In this document: positions 1-8,374 of the stretch, one piece after another
Layout: each line of letters starts with the position of its first letter
Numbering within the stretch: the first letter of the stretch is position 1
Assembly (NCBI GenBank): GCA_030525985.1
Contig: JAUNDR010000003.1
Location: forward strand, 1 to 64,000
Reading direction: 5' to 3'
Length of the DNA stretch: 64,000 nucleotides
DNA from: Slackia sp.
GTDB lineage: Bacteria > Actinomycetota > Coriobacteriia > Coriobacteriales > Eggerthellaceae
Notes under the pieces: model-generated
What the model saw: the letters and a program-made list of their open reading frames with translations, nothing else
Told to the model about the DNA's origin: nothing
The model's database searches: none
Translations under genes and position numbers: made by a program

Positions 1-1179
1 CTCGCCGATGTACTTGAAACCCGTCAGCGTGCGGCGCAGCTCGAAACCGTGGGCGCGCGCCACGTCATCGGCCATCGCCGAAGAGACGATCGTGGTCACG
101 GCGATGCAGCGCGCAAGATCCTGCCCGCGCGATGCGCGCATGCGGGCGAGGTAGTCCATCAGCAGAATGCCCATTTCGTTGCCCGTGATGAGCGCATAAT
201 CGTCGCCGTCTTCGCACGCGACGCCCACGCGGTCGGCGTCGGGGTCGGTGGCAAGCAGCAGATCGGGGGCGAGACCCTCGGCCGCGCGTTCGCGGCAGCG
301 CGCGATGCCTTCTTCGAGCGCCGCACGTTCTTCAGGGTTGGGATATTCGCAGGTGGGGAAATCTCCGTCGGGTTGCGCCTGACGATCCACCACGTCGAGC
401 TGCGCAAGCCCGATGCGCGCAAGCGCCGCGCCCACGCACTCCAAGCCCGTGCCGCATAGGGGCGTATACACCACGTCGAGCGGAAGGTCTGAATCGCCGG
501 GAGCTTCCTGCGACTGGTCGAGCACCGCATCGACAAAGCGGTCGAGAACCTCGTCGTCGATCATCGACACCATGCCCGCATCGACAGCCCGGTCGAAATC
601 GATCATGCGCGCGCTGCGTTCGTCGGACTCGAAATAGCCCAGCTGCGCGATACGGGCGGAGATGTCTTTGGCGGCATCGCTTGTGATCTGGCACCCGTCT
701 GCGCCATAGACCTTGTAGCCGTTATAGGCCGCGGGGTTATGGCTTGCCGTCATGTTGATACCGGCAGAACATCCCAGATAGCGCACGGCGAACGAAAGCG
801 CCGGCGTCGGCTCGACCCGCGGATAGATATGGCAGCGAACGCCGTTGGCGGCAAGCACCCGCGCGGCGGTGCGCACGAACAGCTCGCCCTTATGACGCGA
901 ATCGCGCGCGATGGCCACGCAAGGATCGTCGAAGCGGTCGTTGAGATAATCCGCCAGGCCCTGCGTGGCGCGGGCGACCGTATAGACATTCATGCGATTC
1001 GTGCCTGCGCCGATGACGCCGCGCAAACCCGCCGTGCCGAATTCGAGATTCTGGAAAAAAGCATCGGCGATAGCGGCGTCGCCCGCCTGCTCAAGACGCG
1101 CCAGATCGGCCGCCGTGTCCTCGTCTTGCGCATGCTCGACCCAGCGCGCGAAAGCCGCACGCACATCGATTTCGCCCAT
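1..1179 (-). CDS. phospho-sugar mutase (phosphoglucomutase/phosphomannomutase family), 3' end outside window
   Basis: Alpha-D-phosphohexomutase that interconverts sugar 1- and 6-phosphates for polysaccharide precursor synthesis or glycogen/hexose metabolism in the cytoplasm. The first 393 codons are present. The phosphoserine loop TASHNP is at residues 144-149 (Ser146), followed by YNGYKVYG, and the metal-binding loop DPDADRVG is at 311-318. The phospho-loop sits about 40 residues later than in GlmM/ManB, as is usual for the longer PgcA/PGM2-like group. The ATG at 1179 is preceded by a GGGGGA ribosome site. The C-terminal sugar-phosphate-binding domain lies beyond base 1, so substrate preference cannot be judged. 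Confidence 0.93.
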   Translation of the reverse strand, partial: MGEIDVRAAFARWVEHAQDEDTAADLARLEQAGDAAIADAFFQNLEFGTAGLRGVIGAGTNRMNVYTVARATQGLADYLNDRFDDPCVAIARDSRHKGELFVRTAARVLAANGVRCHIYPRVEPTPALSFAVRYLGCSAGINMTASHNPAAYNGYKVYGADGCQITSDAAKDISARIAQLGYFESDERSARMIDFDRAVDAGMVSMIDDEVLDRFVDAVLDQSQEAPGDSDLPLDVVYTPLCGTGLECVGAALARIGLAQLDVVDRQAQPDGDFPTCEYPNPEERAALEEGIARCRERAAEGLAPDLLLATDPDADRVGVACEDGDDYALITGNEMGILLMDYLARMRASRGQDLARCIAVTTIVSSAMADDVARAHGFELRRTLTGFKYIGE

Positions 1180-1242
1180 AATCCGTCCCCCATTATGACG
1201 CGCCCGCATCGCGCGAGCTCCACTACTGATAAAGGCGAAACG

Positions 1243-1251
1243 ATTCTACCA
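1243..1251 (-). promoter_or_regulatory. extended -10 promoter candidate for the phosphohexomutase
   Basis: The minus strand reads TGGTAGAAT, an extended -10 (TG-N-TAGAAT) about 65 bases upstream of the ATG at 1179. No good -35 is visible. Confidence 0.35.
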
Positions 1252-1468
1252 ATGACCCGCCGCATGAAGGGTCGAGAAGAACGCAAAGCGACAAGCAACG
1301 CACGAATAAGGGGTAATTTCGAAAGAGCGCATATTCGCAATCGGTAAAAGTATGCCCAGGTTAACCGCCATTTTTGGCAATTTCGCCATGATTCCTTCAC
1401 ACTTCGGGTAGCGAATACACCGCCCGTTTGACGAACAGAACCATATGCCGATACGGAATGTTAAATCG

Positions 1469-1497
1469 TTGACAAATGTTACAAATCTGTGTACATC
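1469..1497 (+). promoter_or_regulatory. sigma70-type promoter for the small ORF at 1601
   Basis: A perfect TTGACA -35 (1469-1474), a 17-base spacer and TACATC as -10 (1492-1497). It lies in an AT-richer stretch and points towards the 67-residue ORF, giving a leader of about 100 bases. Confidence 0.55.
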
Positions 1498-1600
1498 TCA
1501 ACATCATCGCCGCGCGGTGTGATAATCTTTCGCCATCGTCGAAACGAAACATCGACGAACGAAGCAGATACGCCTCGGAAAAAAGGAAGGGGGCATTCCC

Positions 1601-1804
1601 ATGAATGCCTATCTCATCGCAGCGAAAGCAAACGCGTGGGAGGTTTCCCAGCATGTCGGACACGCCATCGAAGCGCACCAGCCCGAGTATCTGACCGATG
1701 CCCAGGGCCGTGGAGCCGGATGCGACCTCCGCACGAAGCGCAAGGTCATGACGCGCCCGCGCATGTTCAAAGACCTGCTCCGCGCAACGAAGTCTTTCGC
1801 GTAG
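1601..1804 (+). CDS. small protein of unknown function (67 aa)
   Basis: Not recognised. The frame begins at ATG 1601 after a GGAAGGGGG purine run and ends at TAG 1804. Third codon positions are mostly G or C, like the neighbouring real genes. The product has a neutral first half (MNAYLIAAKANAWEVSQHVG) and a strongly basic C-terminal half containing RTKRKVMTRPRMFKDLL, which would fit a nucleic-acid- or ribosome-binding peptide, though that is only inference. It sits inside its own unit with a consensus-like promoter at 1469 and an intrinsic terminator at 1875, between the divergent phosphohexomutase gene and the convergent gtrA-like gene. The alternative is that the transcript itself is a regulatory RNA and the frame is incidental. 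Confidence 0.5.
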   Translation: MNAYLIAAKANAWEVSQHVGHAIEAHQPEYLTDAQGRGAGCDLRTKRKVMTRPRMFKDLLRATKSFA

Positions 1805-1874
1805 CACGCTCGCCGAAAGGCACGCCGAAAAATCGACCGCGCAGAAGCGCGGCCCGATTGGAATCCGATTATCG

Positions 1875-1905
1875 AAGCGTCGACGATTCGTCGGCGCTTT
1901 TCTTT
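1875..1905 (+). terminator. intrinsic terminator of the small-ORF unit
   Basis: An 11-bp stem with one T-G pair (1875-1885 with 1889-1899), a 3-base loop ATT and the T-rich tail TTTTCTTT. Confidence 0.8.
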
Positions 1906-1976
1906 GAGCCCCGTTACGCCATGCAATCGATCGGTCGCTTAGTTTTAACGACCCGAACGACGGAAACGACCCGAGC

Positions 1977-2372
1977 CTATCGCCCGTCTCCCCCGTCGAG
2001 GAAGATCTTGCGCGTCACGAAGTTCCACACCATGACGATCGCCGTCGCTACGATTTTCGTCAGCAGATAATGCACGCCGAGAAGCTCGACGCCCGCCCAC
2101 ATGCAGGCGTTGTTAATCAGCAGGCCGATGACCGACAGCACGACGAAGATGACGAATTCCCGCTTGCGGCTCATTCCTTCTTTATGCGTGAAAACATAGC
2201 GCATCGAGGCAACGTAGTTGAACACGACCGATGCCGTGAACGAGATAGTCGCGCTTATCAGGTAATTCACACCGAACACTTCGGTCAGAAACGCCAAAAG
2301 ACCGTAGTCGATCACGAACGCGAGCGCGCCGACCACGCCGAATTTCATGAACTGAGCGAAAAGCTTCTTCAT
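1977..2372 (-). CDS. GtrA-like polytopic membrane protein
   Basis: 131 residues, the usual GtrA length, with four hydrophobic segments (about 10-30, 37-57, 72-92 and 99-119). The family signature starts at FMKFGVVGALAFVIDYGLL, and basic residues end the chain (FVTRKIFLDGG). GtrA proteins are thought to flip or carry polyprenyl-phosphate-linked sugars for cell-surface glycan decoration. The ATG at 2372 follows AAGG at a short distance. The next gene upstream on the same strand, 310 bases away, is a large membrane protein that may act in glycan or surface-polymer assembly, so a functional link is plausible but unproven. Confidence 0.88.
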   Translation of the reverse strand: MKKLFAQFMKFGVVGALAFVIDYGLLAFLTEVFGVNYLISATISFTASVVFNYVASMRYVFTHKEGMSRKREFVIFVVLSVIGLLINNACMWAGVELLGVHYLLTKIVATAIVMVWNFVTRKIFLDGGDGR

Positions 2373-2604
2373 AGCAACCTTCCGTATCGCGAATCATTCC
2401 AAATGCAAGAGGCCCGCCATCCGCAGCGGCTCGTTTGCGGCGGTCGTCGGGTTCGCAGCGAAGCACCGGAACCCCCGGCGACGCCCCACCCTTCCAGGAC
2501 GCCGGCCCGGTTCCATCGGGCACCAAGAAATCATCCCCGTGGACGTAAGGGGAACCCCACAGAAGGGGCGCACGAGACTCCGCGCGCAACTCCCGCACGA
2601 GCCG

Positions 2605-2623
2605 ATCGCCCCAGCGGGGCGAT
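2605..2623. other. hairpin in the 310-base gap between the two membrane-protein genes
   Basis: ATCGCCCC-AGC-GGGGCGAT, a perfect 8-bp stem with no T tract. It lies 60-78 bases beyond the stop of the large membrane protein. I see no gene in 2373-2682. Confidence 0.4.
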
Positions 2624-2682
2624 TACGCGAGCTCGGGATTGCTTGAGCATGGAGCCCCGCGCGTCCCCCGCGAGCATGCTCC

Positions 2683-4848
2683 CTACGTCCAGAACTGGAA
2701 CGTCTCCAAAAGCGCCTGATGGGCCCACGGATACGCATCGCTCCACCAGCCCGATTCCGCCGTCAGGCAGAGCAGGGCCGTATAGGCCAGGCCGACGAAC
2801 ACCGCAACGGGAAGAACGCGCAGCATCAGCGCATGAAGAGCGCTTCCGGGCGTCATATTCTCGTTCAAAACGAATATGACGAGCACCGCCGCCATCAAGA
2901 ACATGATGCTGAAATCGGCGAAATAGCGTTGCAGAATGCCCGCCACCTCCGCATCGGCGATGCCGATGACCACGCCCGATACCAGCAAGACGCCTACCAC
3001 GCCCGCAATCGTGCGCGTCTTGCGCTGCGCGATGCGCATTTTAAGCGCGATACCCGAAAACGGCAGGACCCACAAAAGCGGCAGACAGGCGAAGATGCCG
3101 CCGAACGTGGCTTCTTTCACCGTTTGGCCCAGATACGTGGTGTCGAACGGCGCCGGCTGCAGATACGGAAACACCCCCGTTGCCGCAGGAGGCTGGAAGA
3201 AGTACGCGAACAGCGCCGGCGCTATGCGCCCGACCGCCATGCCGCGCTTGGTCATGTCGTTCACCGTCAGGTTGTAATTGGCGCCGAAATCGAACAGCGA
3301 CCCGAAGCGGGCGTAGTTGTATCCCAGCACGCAGGCCAAAACCAGCACGTACGGCGCGACCAGGCATATGAACTGCCGGATGCCCGCCGCCGTCTTGATA
3401 TGGCCTTCGGTGATGAACGGGCGCCAGAACAAAGGAAACGCCAAAAAGCTCAGCATCACGATCTGCGGGCGGCATCCCACGACAAGCGCCATACACAGCG
3501 AGCCCGCGAAATACAAAAGCTCCGGACGGCGGCTCATGCGGCCCTTCATCCAGAAGTACAACCCCCACACCGAAAACGCCAAAGCGAGCATGATCGGCAG
3601 CGAGTAAAACGTCGGGAACTTCAGAAGATACATCGTGCCGCTGCATACGACCACCGCCATCTGCAAAAGCAGATACAGGCCCAGATTCACCCGCTTGAAA
3701 TGGTAGCGCGCAAAGCGGTCGAGCAGCGCCGAGATGCCGGCGATGAAGGCGGCCATCGCTATGAGTACGCCGATCGCCGTGGGGAAATTCGCCCCAGTAG
3801 CCAGATAGAACGGCAGATAGAACAGCAGCACGGGCACCACGCCGAAATACACGTAGTAATGGCCGTCGTAATACGCCACATCCCACAGATAGTTCTCGCC
3901 GGTCTCTTTCACCAGCTGATCGCGGGCGCCGCGGTCGTAGGGGTCTTCCATATTCTGGAGCCAGTTGGGCGGTTCCTCTTCGAGATAGAGCTTGCCGTGC
4001 GCCATGCTTTTGGCAAGCTCGGCGTATTGCTGCGCATTGTCGCCGCCCACCTCGAAGGTGTTCGCCAAGCTCACGCCGTCCCACGAACCCGCGTTGTACG
4101 ACGAAGTGGCAACGCCCACGAGATTCGAGCCCATGAACAAAAACGACGAGCACAGCCACACTTCAACTGCCACGATGCCGATGGCGGCGATCTTCGAACG
4201 ATGGGGATGCTGCTTGATGGAAATGCGATACAGGCCGGAACGAGGGCGGAACGCATACGCGAACGTCATCACGGCAAGCGCCGCCATAAAGCGCATCATG
4301 GAGAACGCGAACGGCTCGGGCGCATTGATCGAAACGCCGTCGAGATACAGCGGATACACCGTATCGTCTCCGCCGATTTCGATGCGCAGCTTGCCGATCT
4401 CGCCCGACGAATTCAGATTGAGATACTCGCTTTCGTCGCAGTTGGTGGCGATATTCGTCACGGGAACGCCCGAGGTGTATTCAGTATCGTCGAAATACGT
4501 CGAATGGGCATCGTCGGTGAACCATAGCTTCACCGGAACGTTTTGCGCCCCCTGATTCCAGCTGAAATCGAGCCGCACATTATGCACGGGCACGCCCAAA
4601 TGCTCGAATTCGATATCGTTATCCACGGATGATATGCGAAAACGGCCGTCGGCGGCCTCGGGCAGATCAATCCGCGAATCGAGCGTCACGGTTTGCCACG
4701 TCAGACTGCGCCAATGATTGAAGTTGAACACCGCCGTCTCAAGCACGACGGCAAGCGACACGATGATGCACGCCGCTTTGAAAAAACGGCGTATTTCCGA
4801 ATGGTGGGTGGCCGCGAATTCCCGCAGCAATGTCATGAATGCACGCAT
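2683..4848 (-). CDS. large polytopic membrane protein, GT-C-like (paralogue of the gene at 49997)
   Basis: 721 residues from ATG 4848. One N-terminal membrane helix (about 20-40) is followed by a soluble beta-rich region to about residue 170 and then roughly a dozen membrane segments. Conserved features shared with the second copy in this window are the stretch around ENPYD/MEDPYD before YFGVxPxLLxYLPxYLATG, the motif NYARFGSxFDFGAN and NDMTxRG. The architecture of a charged periplasmic loop after the first membrane pair and many helices recalls GT-C lipid-linked-sugar glycosyltransferases, but no catalytic motif is certain, so the function remains unassigned. No ribosome site precedes any of the candidate ATGs (4857, 4848, 4836). 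A TATAAT at 4856-4861 would put the mRNA start at about 4849, so the message may be leaderless. Confidence 0.8.
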   Translation of the reverse strand: MRAFMTLLREFAATHHSEIRRFFKAACIIVSLAVVLETAVFNFNHWRSLTWQTVTLDSRIDLPEAADGRFRISSVDNDIEFEHLGVPVHNVRLDFSWNQGAQNVPVKLWFTDDAHSTYFDDTEYTSGVPVTNIATNCDESEYLNLNSSGEIGKLRIEIGGDDTVYPLYLDGVSINAPEPFAFSMMRFMAALAVMTFAYAFRPRSGLYRISIKQHPHRSKIAAIGIVAVEVWLCSSFLFMGSNLVGVATSSYNAGSWDGVSLANTFEVGGDNAQQYAELAKSMAHGKLYLEEEPPNWLQNMEDPYDRGARDQLVKETGENYLWDVAYYDGHYYVYFGVVPVLLFYLPFYLATGANFPTAIGVLIAMAAFIAGISALLDRFARYHFKRVNLGLYLLLQMAVVVCSGTMYLLKFPTFYSLPIMLALAFSVWGLYFWMKGRMSRRPELLYFAGSLCMALVVGCRPQIVMLSFLAFPLFWRPFITEGHIKTAAGIRQFICLVAPYVLVLACVLGYNYARFGSLFDFGANYNLTVNDMTKRGMAVGRIAPALFAYFFQPPAATGVFPYLQPAPFDTTYLGQTVKEATFGGIFACLPLLWVLPFSGIALKMRIAQRKTRTIAGVVGVLLVSGVVIGIADAEVAGILQRYFADFSIMFLMAAVLVIFVLNENMTPGSALHALMLRVLPVAVFVGLAYTALLCLTAESGWWSDAYPWAHQALLETFQFWT

Positions 4849-4855
4849 GGCCGAC

Positions 4856-4861
4856 ATTATA
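4856..4861 (-). promoter_or_regulatory. -10 element TATAAT directly at the start of the membrane-protein gene
   Basis: A perfect TATAAT on the minus strand ends about 7 bases before the ATG at 4848. The -35 region is weak. If real, transcription would begin at or next to the start codon. Confidence 0.4.
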
Positions 4862-4914
4862 GCCGAGATGCAAATGCGCCCGCATGGCCGAGACGAGATG
4901 GCCGGAAACGCAAA

Positions 4915-4945
4915 GCGGGGGAAGGGCGCTATGCCCCTCCCCCGC
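4915..4945 (-). terminator. terminator downstream of adk
   Basis: 13-bp GC-rich stem with one mismatch (4915-4927 with 4933-4945), 44 bases after the adk stop, followed on the minus strand by a moderately T-rich stretch (TTTGCGTTT). Confidence 0.65.
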
Positions 4946-4988
4946 AAACAGCCTGTCGAACTGCGCATTTCACGCAGCCGCATGGACG

Positions 4989-5615
4989 CTACAGACCGAG
5001 CATGGCCTTCACGTCGGCATAAACCTCGTCCACCGGGCGATCGCCGTCGACGGCCTTGAGCAGACCCTTGCCCTTGTAGTAATCGATCAGCGGGCTGGTG
5101 CTCTTCTCGTACACATCGAGACGGTTGCGCACCGTGGCCTCGTTGTCGTCGTCGCGCTGATACATCTCGCCGCCGCATTTCGGGCAAGCCGCATCGGCAG
5201 CGGTGCCGATGTAGCCGCACTCTTTGCAGCAACGACGGGCGGTCAGGCGGTTCACGATGACCTCGGACTCCACGTCGACGAGCAGTGCGGCATCAAGCGG
5301 GCGCTCGAGGCGGGCGAGCATGTCGTCGAGGGCGACGGCCTGGGCCGTCGTGCGGGGGAAGCCGTCCAGAATGAAGCCGACCTGCGCGTCAGGCTCCTGC
5401 AGACGCTCGTTCATCAGGTCGATGATCAGGCTGTCGGGCACCAGGTCGCCCGCATCCATGAACGATTTGGCCTTCTTACCCAGCTCGGTCTGATTCTTCA
5501 CGGCGGCGCGAAGGATGTCGCCCGTGGAGATATGGGGCGTGCCGTACTCTTCGACGAGCTTGGCGGCCTGGGTTCCCTTGCCGGCACCGGGGGCGCCCAA
5601 CAACACGATATTCAT
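4989..5615 (-). CDS. adk: adenylate kinase
   Basis: Catalyses ATP + AMP = 2 ADP in the cytoplasm. The P-loop GAPGAGKGT is at residues 7-15, the AMP-site region HISTGDILR follows, and FILDGFPRT is at 81-89. The LID domain is the long, zinc-binding form: Cys130, Cys133, Cys144 and Cys147 form the tetracysteine ribbon typical of Gram-positive enzymes. 208 residues is a normal length. The ATG at 5615 follows AAAGGAAG. adk usually sits directly behind secY in the spc operon, but here it is a separate unit with its own terminator, about 10 kb from secY. Confidence 0.98.
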   Translation of the reverse strand: MNIVLLGAPGAGKGTQAAKLVEEYGTPHISTGDILRAAVKNQTELGKKAKSFMDAGDLVPDSLIIDLMNERLQEPDAQVGFILDGFPRTTAQAVALDDMLARLERPLDAALLVDVESEVIVNRLTARRCCKECGYIGTAADAACPKCGGEMYQRDDDNEATVRNRLDVYEKSTSPLIDYYKGKGLLKAVDGDRPVDEVYADVKAMLGL

Positions 5616-5647
5616 GAGAACTTCCTTTCGTTCAAAACAGCAGCATC

Positions 5648-5656
5648 ATTGTATCA
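5648..5656 (-). promoter_or_regulatory. extended -10 promoter for adk
   Basis: Minus strand TGATACAAT (TG-N-TACAAT), 33 bases upstream of the adk ATG. The -35 TTTCTT is poor, which is common with an extended -10. Confidence 0.45.
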
Positions 5657-5753
5657 GTGCGCATCGGGAGAAGAAACCGAGCGGCGCAAGAGGCGCGCCT
5701 GAACGGCGACGGGGCCTTTCGGGCGCATGCCTGCAGCCTTGCGCACGCCGATT

Positions 5754-6524
5754 CTATCGATGATTGCGGTGATACAGATCCCACAACCCCTTCAGCAGCA
5801 GATTGGGGTCGTGAACCACGTAGCGGCGGCACGCCGGCACGATCAGGCGCGAGATGCCGCCCGTGGCGATGGCGAGCACCGGGCCGTTCAGCTCGTCTGA
5901 AATCCGATCGACGAGCCCGTCCATCATGGCGGCGTTGGCATAGATCACGCCGCTTCTCATGCAATCGACGGTATCGCGGCCGATCAGACGCTTCGGCTGC
6001 TCGAATTTGATGAACGGCAGCGCCGAGGCCTTCGCCGTCAGGGCATCTTGGGAAATCACCACGCCGGGCATGATGATCGACCCCACGTATACGCGCTCGG
6101 CGTTGACCACCGAACACGTGGTGGCCGTGCCCATGTCGAAAATGGCGAGGTTGCCCTCGTAGTCGTTGACCGCGCCCGCAGCATCGGCGATCATGTCCAC
6201 GCCGAGCTTTTCGGGGGTGTCCATATCGATCGTCAGACCCAGGTCCATGCGATGGTTCACCACGAGCGGGTCTTCTCCGGTTTTCGCGCGCACCGACGCC
6301 ACCACCGAGTCGGTCAGTTCGGGCACGACCGAGCTGACGATCGCACCGTCGACGTTGGAGAAATCGAAGCCGTGCATGGCGACGAGCGCCTCGAACCCCT
6401 CCATGAATTCCTGGACCGTACGGCGCTTATCCGTAGGAAAGCGCAGATTGGAGGCAAGCTGTCCGCGCTCGGGCATCAGCCCCATCACCACATTGGTGTT
6501 TCCGATATCCACCGTAAGAAGCAT
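5754..6524 (-). CDS. coaX: type III pantothenate kinase
   Basis: ATP-dependent phosphorylation of pantothenate, the first step of CoA synthesis. 256 residues with the ASKHA-fold phosphate motif DIGNTNVVMGL at residues 6-16, the GVDMIADAAGA segment and the second phosphate motif FDMGTATT. ATG 6524 was chosen because the GAGGG ribosome site lies just upstream and the DIGNT motif normally follows within a few residues. It starts 4 bases after the stop of coaB, so the two are an operon covering consecutive parts of CoA synthesis. Confidence 0.95.
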   Translation of the reverse strand: MLLTVDIGNTNVVMGLMPERGQLASNLRFPTDKRRTVQEFMEGFEALVAMHGFDFSNVDGAIVSSVVPELTDSVVASVRAKTGEDPLVVNHRMDLGLTIDMDTPEKLGVDMIADAAGAVNDYEGNLAIFDMGTATTCSVVNAERVYVGSIIMPGVVISQDALTAKASALPFIKFEQPKRLIGRDTVDCMRSGVIYANAAMMDGLVDRISDELNGPVLAIATGGISRLIVPACRRYVVHDPNLLLKGLWDLYHRNHR

Positions 6525-6528
6525 GGCG

Positions 6529-7230
6529 TCAGCCCTCCCTCGCCGCAAGCGAGAACAGCGCGCTCAGCACGCGATCGGCGGCATCGAGCTTGTCCATCAA
6601 AGGCAGATCGGTCATGCCCTCGCGCGTGATCAGCGTCAGATGATTGGTCGGCGTGCCGAAGCCCGCGCCCTCTTCTTTCAGGCAGTTCGCACAGATCATA
6701 TCGACGTTTTTGCGCTCGAGCTTCGCCCGCGAGTTCTCCAGCACATCGCGCGTTTCCATCGAAAAGCCGCACAGACGCTGGCCGGCCACACGATGGGCGC
6801 CGAGCCACGACAAGATGTCGACCGTGCGCTCCAGCTCGATGACCATGTCGCCGTCTTTTTTCTTCACCTTGTCGGCGGCGGCATGCTTCGGACGATAGTC
6901 GGCAACCGCAGCGGCCTTGATCACCGCATCGCAATCGCCGTAACGCGCCGAAACGGCTTCGAACATATCCTGGGCGCTGACGACGTCCACCACCTCGACG
7001 CCCGCAGGCGGCTCGATGGACACTTTGCCCGTCACCAGCACCACCTCGGCACCGCGTTCATGCGCGCGCTGCGCAATCGCATAGCCCATGCGCCCCGTGG
7101 AATGGTTGCTGATGAAGCGGACCGGGTCGATGGCCTCCTGCGTAGGACCGGCGGTCACCAGGATGCGCCTGCCCTCCAAATCTCGCTCGGACACGGCCTC
7201 GCCAGGGACGGCTGCATCGTGTTCGCACAT
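6529..7230 (-). CDS. coaB: phosphopantothenate-cysteine ligase (stand-alone CoaB)
   Basis: Joins cysteine to 4'-phosphopantothenate in CoA synthesis. The protein begins almost directly at the CoaB domain (RRILVTAGPTQEAIDPVRF, residues 21-39), with NHSTGRMGYAIA, the KAAAVADYRP segment and the C-terminal MDKLDAADRVL. 233 residues is the length of a single CoaB domain, and the flavin-dependent decarboxylase half (CoaC) that is usually fused in front is absent here. ATG 7230 follows AGGATGG. Immediately followed by coaX. A separate coaC gene must lie elsewhere if the pathway is complete. Confidence 0.92.
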   Translation of the reverse strand: MCEHDAAVPGEAVSERDLEGRRILVTAGPTQEAIDPVRFISNHSTGRMGYAIAQRAHERGAEVVLVTGKVSIEPPAGVEVVDVVSAQDMFEAVSARYGDCDAVIKAAAVADYRPKHAAADKVKKKDGDMVIELERTVDILSWLGAHRVAGQRLCGFSMETRDVLENSRAKLERKNVDMICANCLKEEGAGFGTPTNHLTLITREGMTDLPLMDKLDAADRVLSALFSLAAREG

Positions 7231-7274
7231 CGGTCCATCCTATCTCTTAGAGTTATCGTATTCATCGATTCGAT

Positions 7275-7292
7275 ATAAAACGTCGGTTTTAT
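7275..7292. other. AT-rich perfect palindrome upstream of coaB
   Basis: ATAAAAC-GTCG-GTTTTAT, 7-bp arms, 45-62 bases before the coaB start and beyond the cdsA stop. It could be an operator or part of a leader. Confidence 0.3.
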
Positions 7293-7430
7293 GCCGAATA
7301 CGCCATCGGATAGTCTAGCCGAAAACGTGCGGGGGAACCACCGGCAAAACAGCGGAAGCTCACAGCATGGGCATCCCTGCGCATCCGAGCGGGCCGCATC
7401 GAATACGCGATCGCCGAACATCTTCCGCTT

Positions 7431-8360
7431 CTACAAAACAGACGGGATGCAGCCGCCCGCCACCATGAGCACGGCGGAAACCACCGATGCGAGAAACAGC
7501 GAGTCGCACCGGTCGAGGATACCGCCGTGGCCCGGCATGATCGTTCCCGAATCCTTCACGCCCGAATTGCGCTTGATACGGCTTTCCGCCAAATCGCCCA
7601 GCACGCCGGCAAGACCGCAGACCATGCCGAACAAAACGGCCTGCGCAAGGCTTATTTCAACGCCAGGTATATACGACATGGCGAGCCAGATGACGACCGA
7701 TCCGGCAAGACCGCCGAAAAATCCCTCCCAACTCTTCTTGGGAGAAATGCGCGGCGCGAGCTTGTGCTTGCCGAACTTGCTTCCCACCAGATAAGCGAAC
7801 GAATCGTTCGCCCATACGCTGCAGAAAACCCCCACGACGAGCACGCCGCCCCAAAACCCAGGAACCGCCTGGCGCACTACGATCAGGCTCGATAGGAGCA
7901 GACCCGTATACGCCGCCCCGAAAAACGACACGCCAACATCGCCGATGCGGGCGCGCGACCAGAATACGTACCACACGAGCAATGCGACCAGCAAGGTTCC
8001 CGTCACGATAAGCGCGCCTGCCAGGCCGAATTGCCAAACGCTCACAGGATATGCGATCGCCGCAAGGATGCCGAGCAATTCGTTGGGAAGCTTCGCGTCG
8101 CTGCGCAGCATGTAGAAAAACTCCGCGGCCGCGATTCCCGACAGCACGCACAAGAGCAAGACGGTGGTGATTTCGCTCGTAAGCACGCAGAGCATGGAAA
8201 CGCTCACGTAGACGAATCCCGTCCGGAAGCGCACCTGCAGATCGCTGGCATTCTTGAATTTATCGGGCGTTTTTTCGTAGACGAATTTCTTGGCCGCATT
8301 CTTTTTATCGACGACCGTCGATTTCGCGGAGGCATAGGCCTGGTGGGCATGCTCCTTCAT
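7431..8360 (-). CDS. cdsA: phosphatidate cytidylyltransferase
   Basis: Makes CDP-diacylglycerol from CTP and phosphatidate at the membrane, the branch point to phospholipids. 309 residues: a hydrophilic, lysine-rich N-terminus of about 50 residues, then about eight membrane helices, and the family signature in the last 50 residues (SRIKRNSGVKDSG followed by PGHGGILDRCD). ATG 8360 has GGAAAG upstream. An alternative GTG at 8378 overlaps the uppS stop as GTGA and would add six residues, which would fit translational coupling. uppS-cdsA is a conserved pair; the usual next gene dxr is not here but at 13739. Confidence 0.95.
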   Translation of the reverse strand: MKEHAHQAYASAKSTVVDKKNAAKKFVYEKTPDKFKNASDLQVRFRTGFVYVSVSMLCVLTSEITTVLLLCVLSGIAAAEFFYMLRSDAKLPNELLGILAAIAYPVSVWQFGLAGALIVTGTLLVALLVWYVFWSRARIGDVGVSFFGAAYTGLLLSSLIVVRQAVPGFWGGVLVVGVFCSVWANDSFAYLVGSKFGKHKLAPRISPKKSWEGFFGGLAGSVVIWLAMSYIPGVEISLAQAVLFGMVCGLAGVLGDLAESRIKRNSGVKDSGTIMPGHGGILDRCDSLFLASVVSAVLMVAGGCIPSVL

Positions 8361-8374
8361 TTCGCGCTTTCCGC

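Noticed and set aside
2719-4527. 602-codon open frame on the plus strand
   Set aside because: It is antisense to the membrane-protein gene, has extreme His/Arg/Gln composition, and arises from GC-rich third positions of the real gene.
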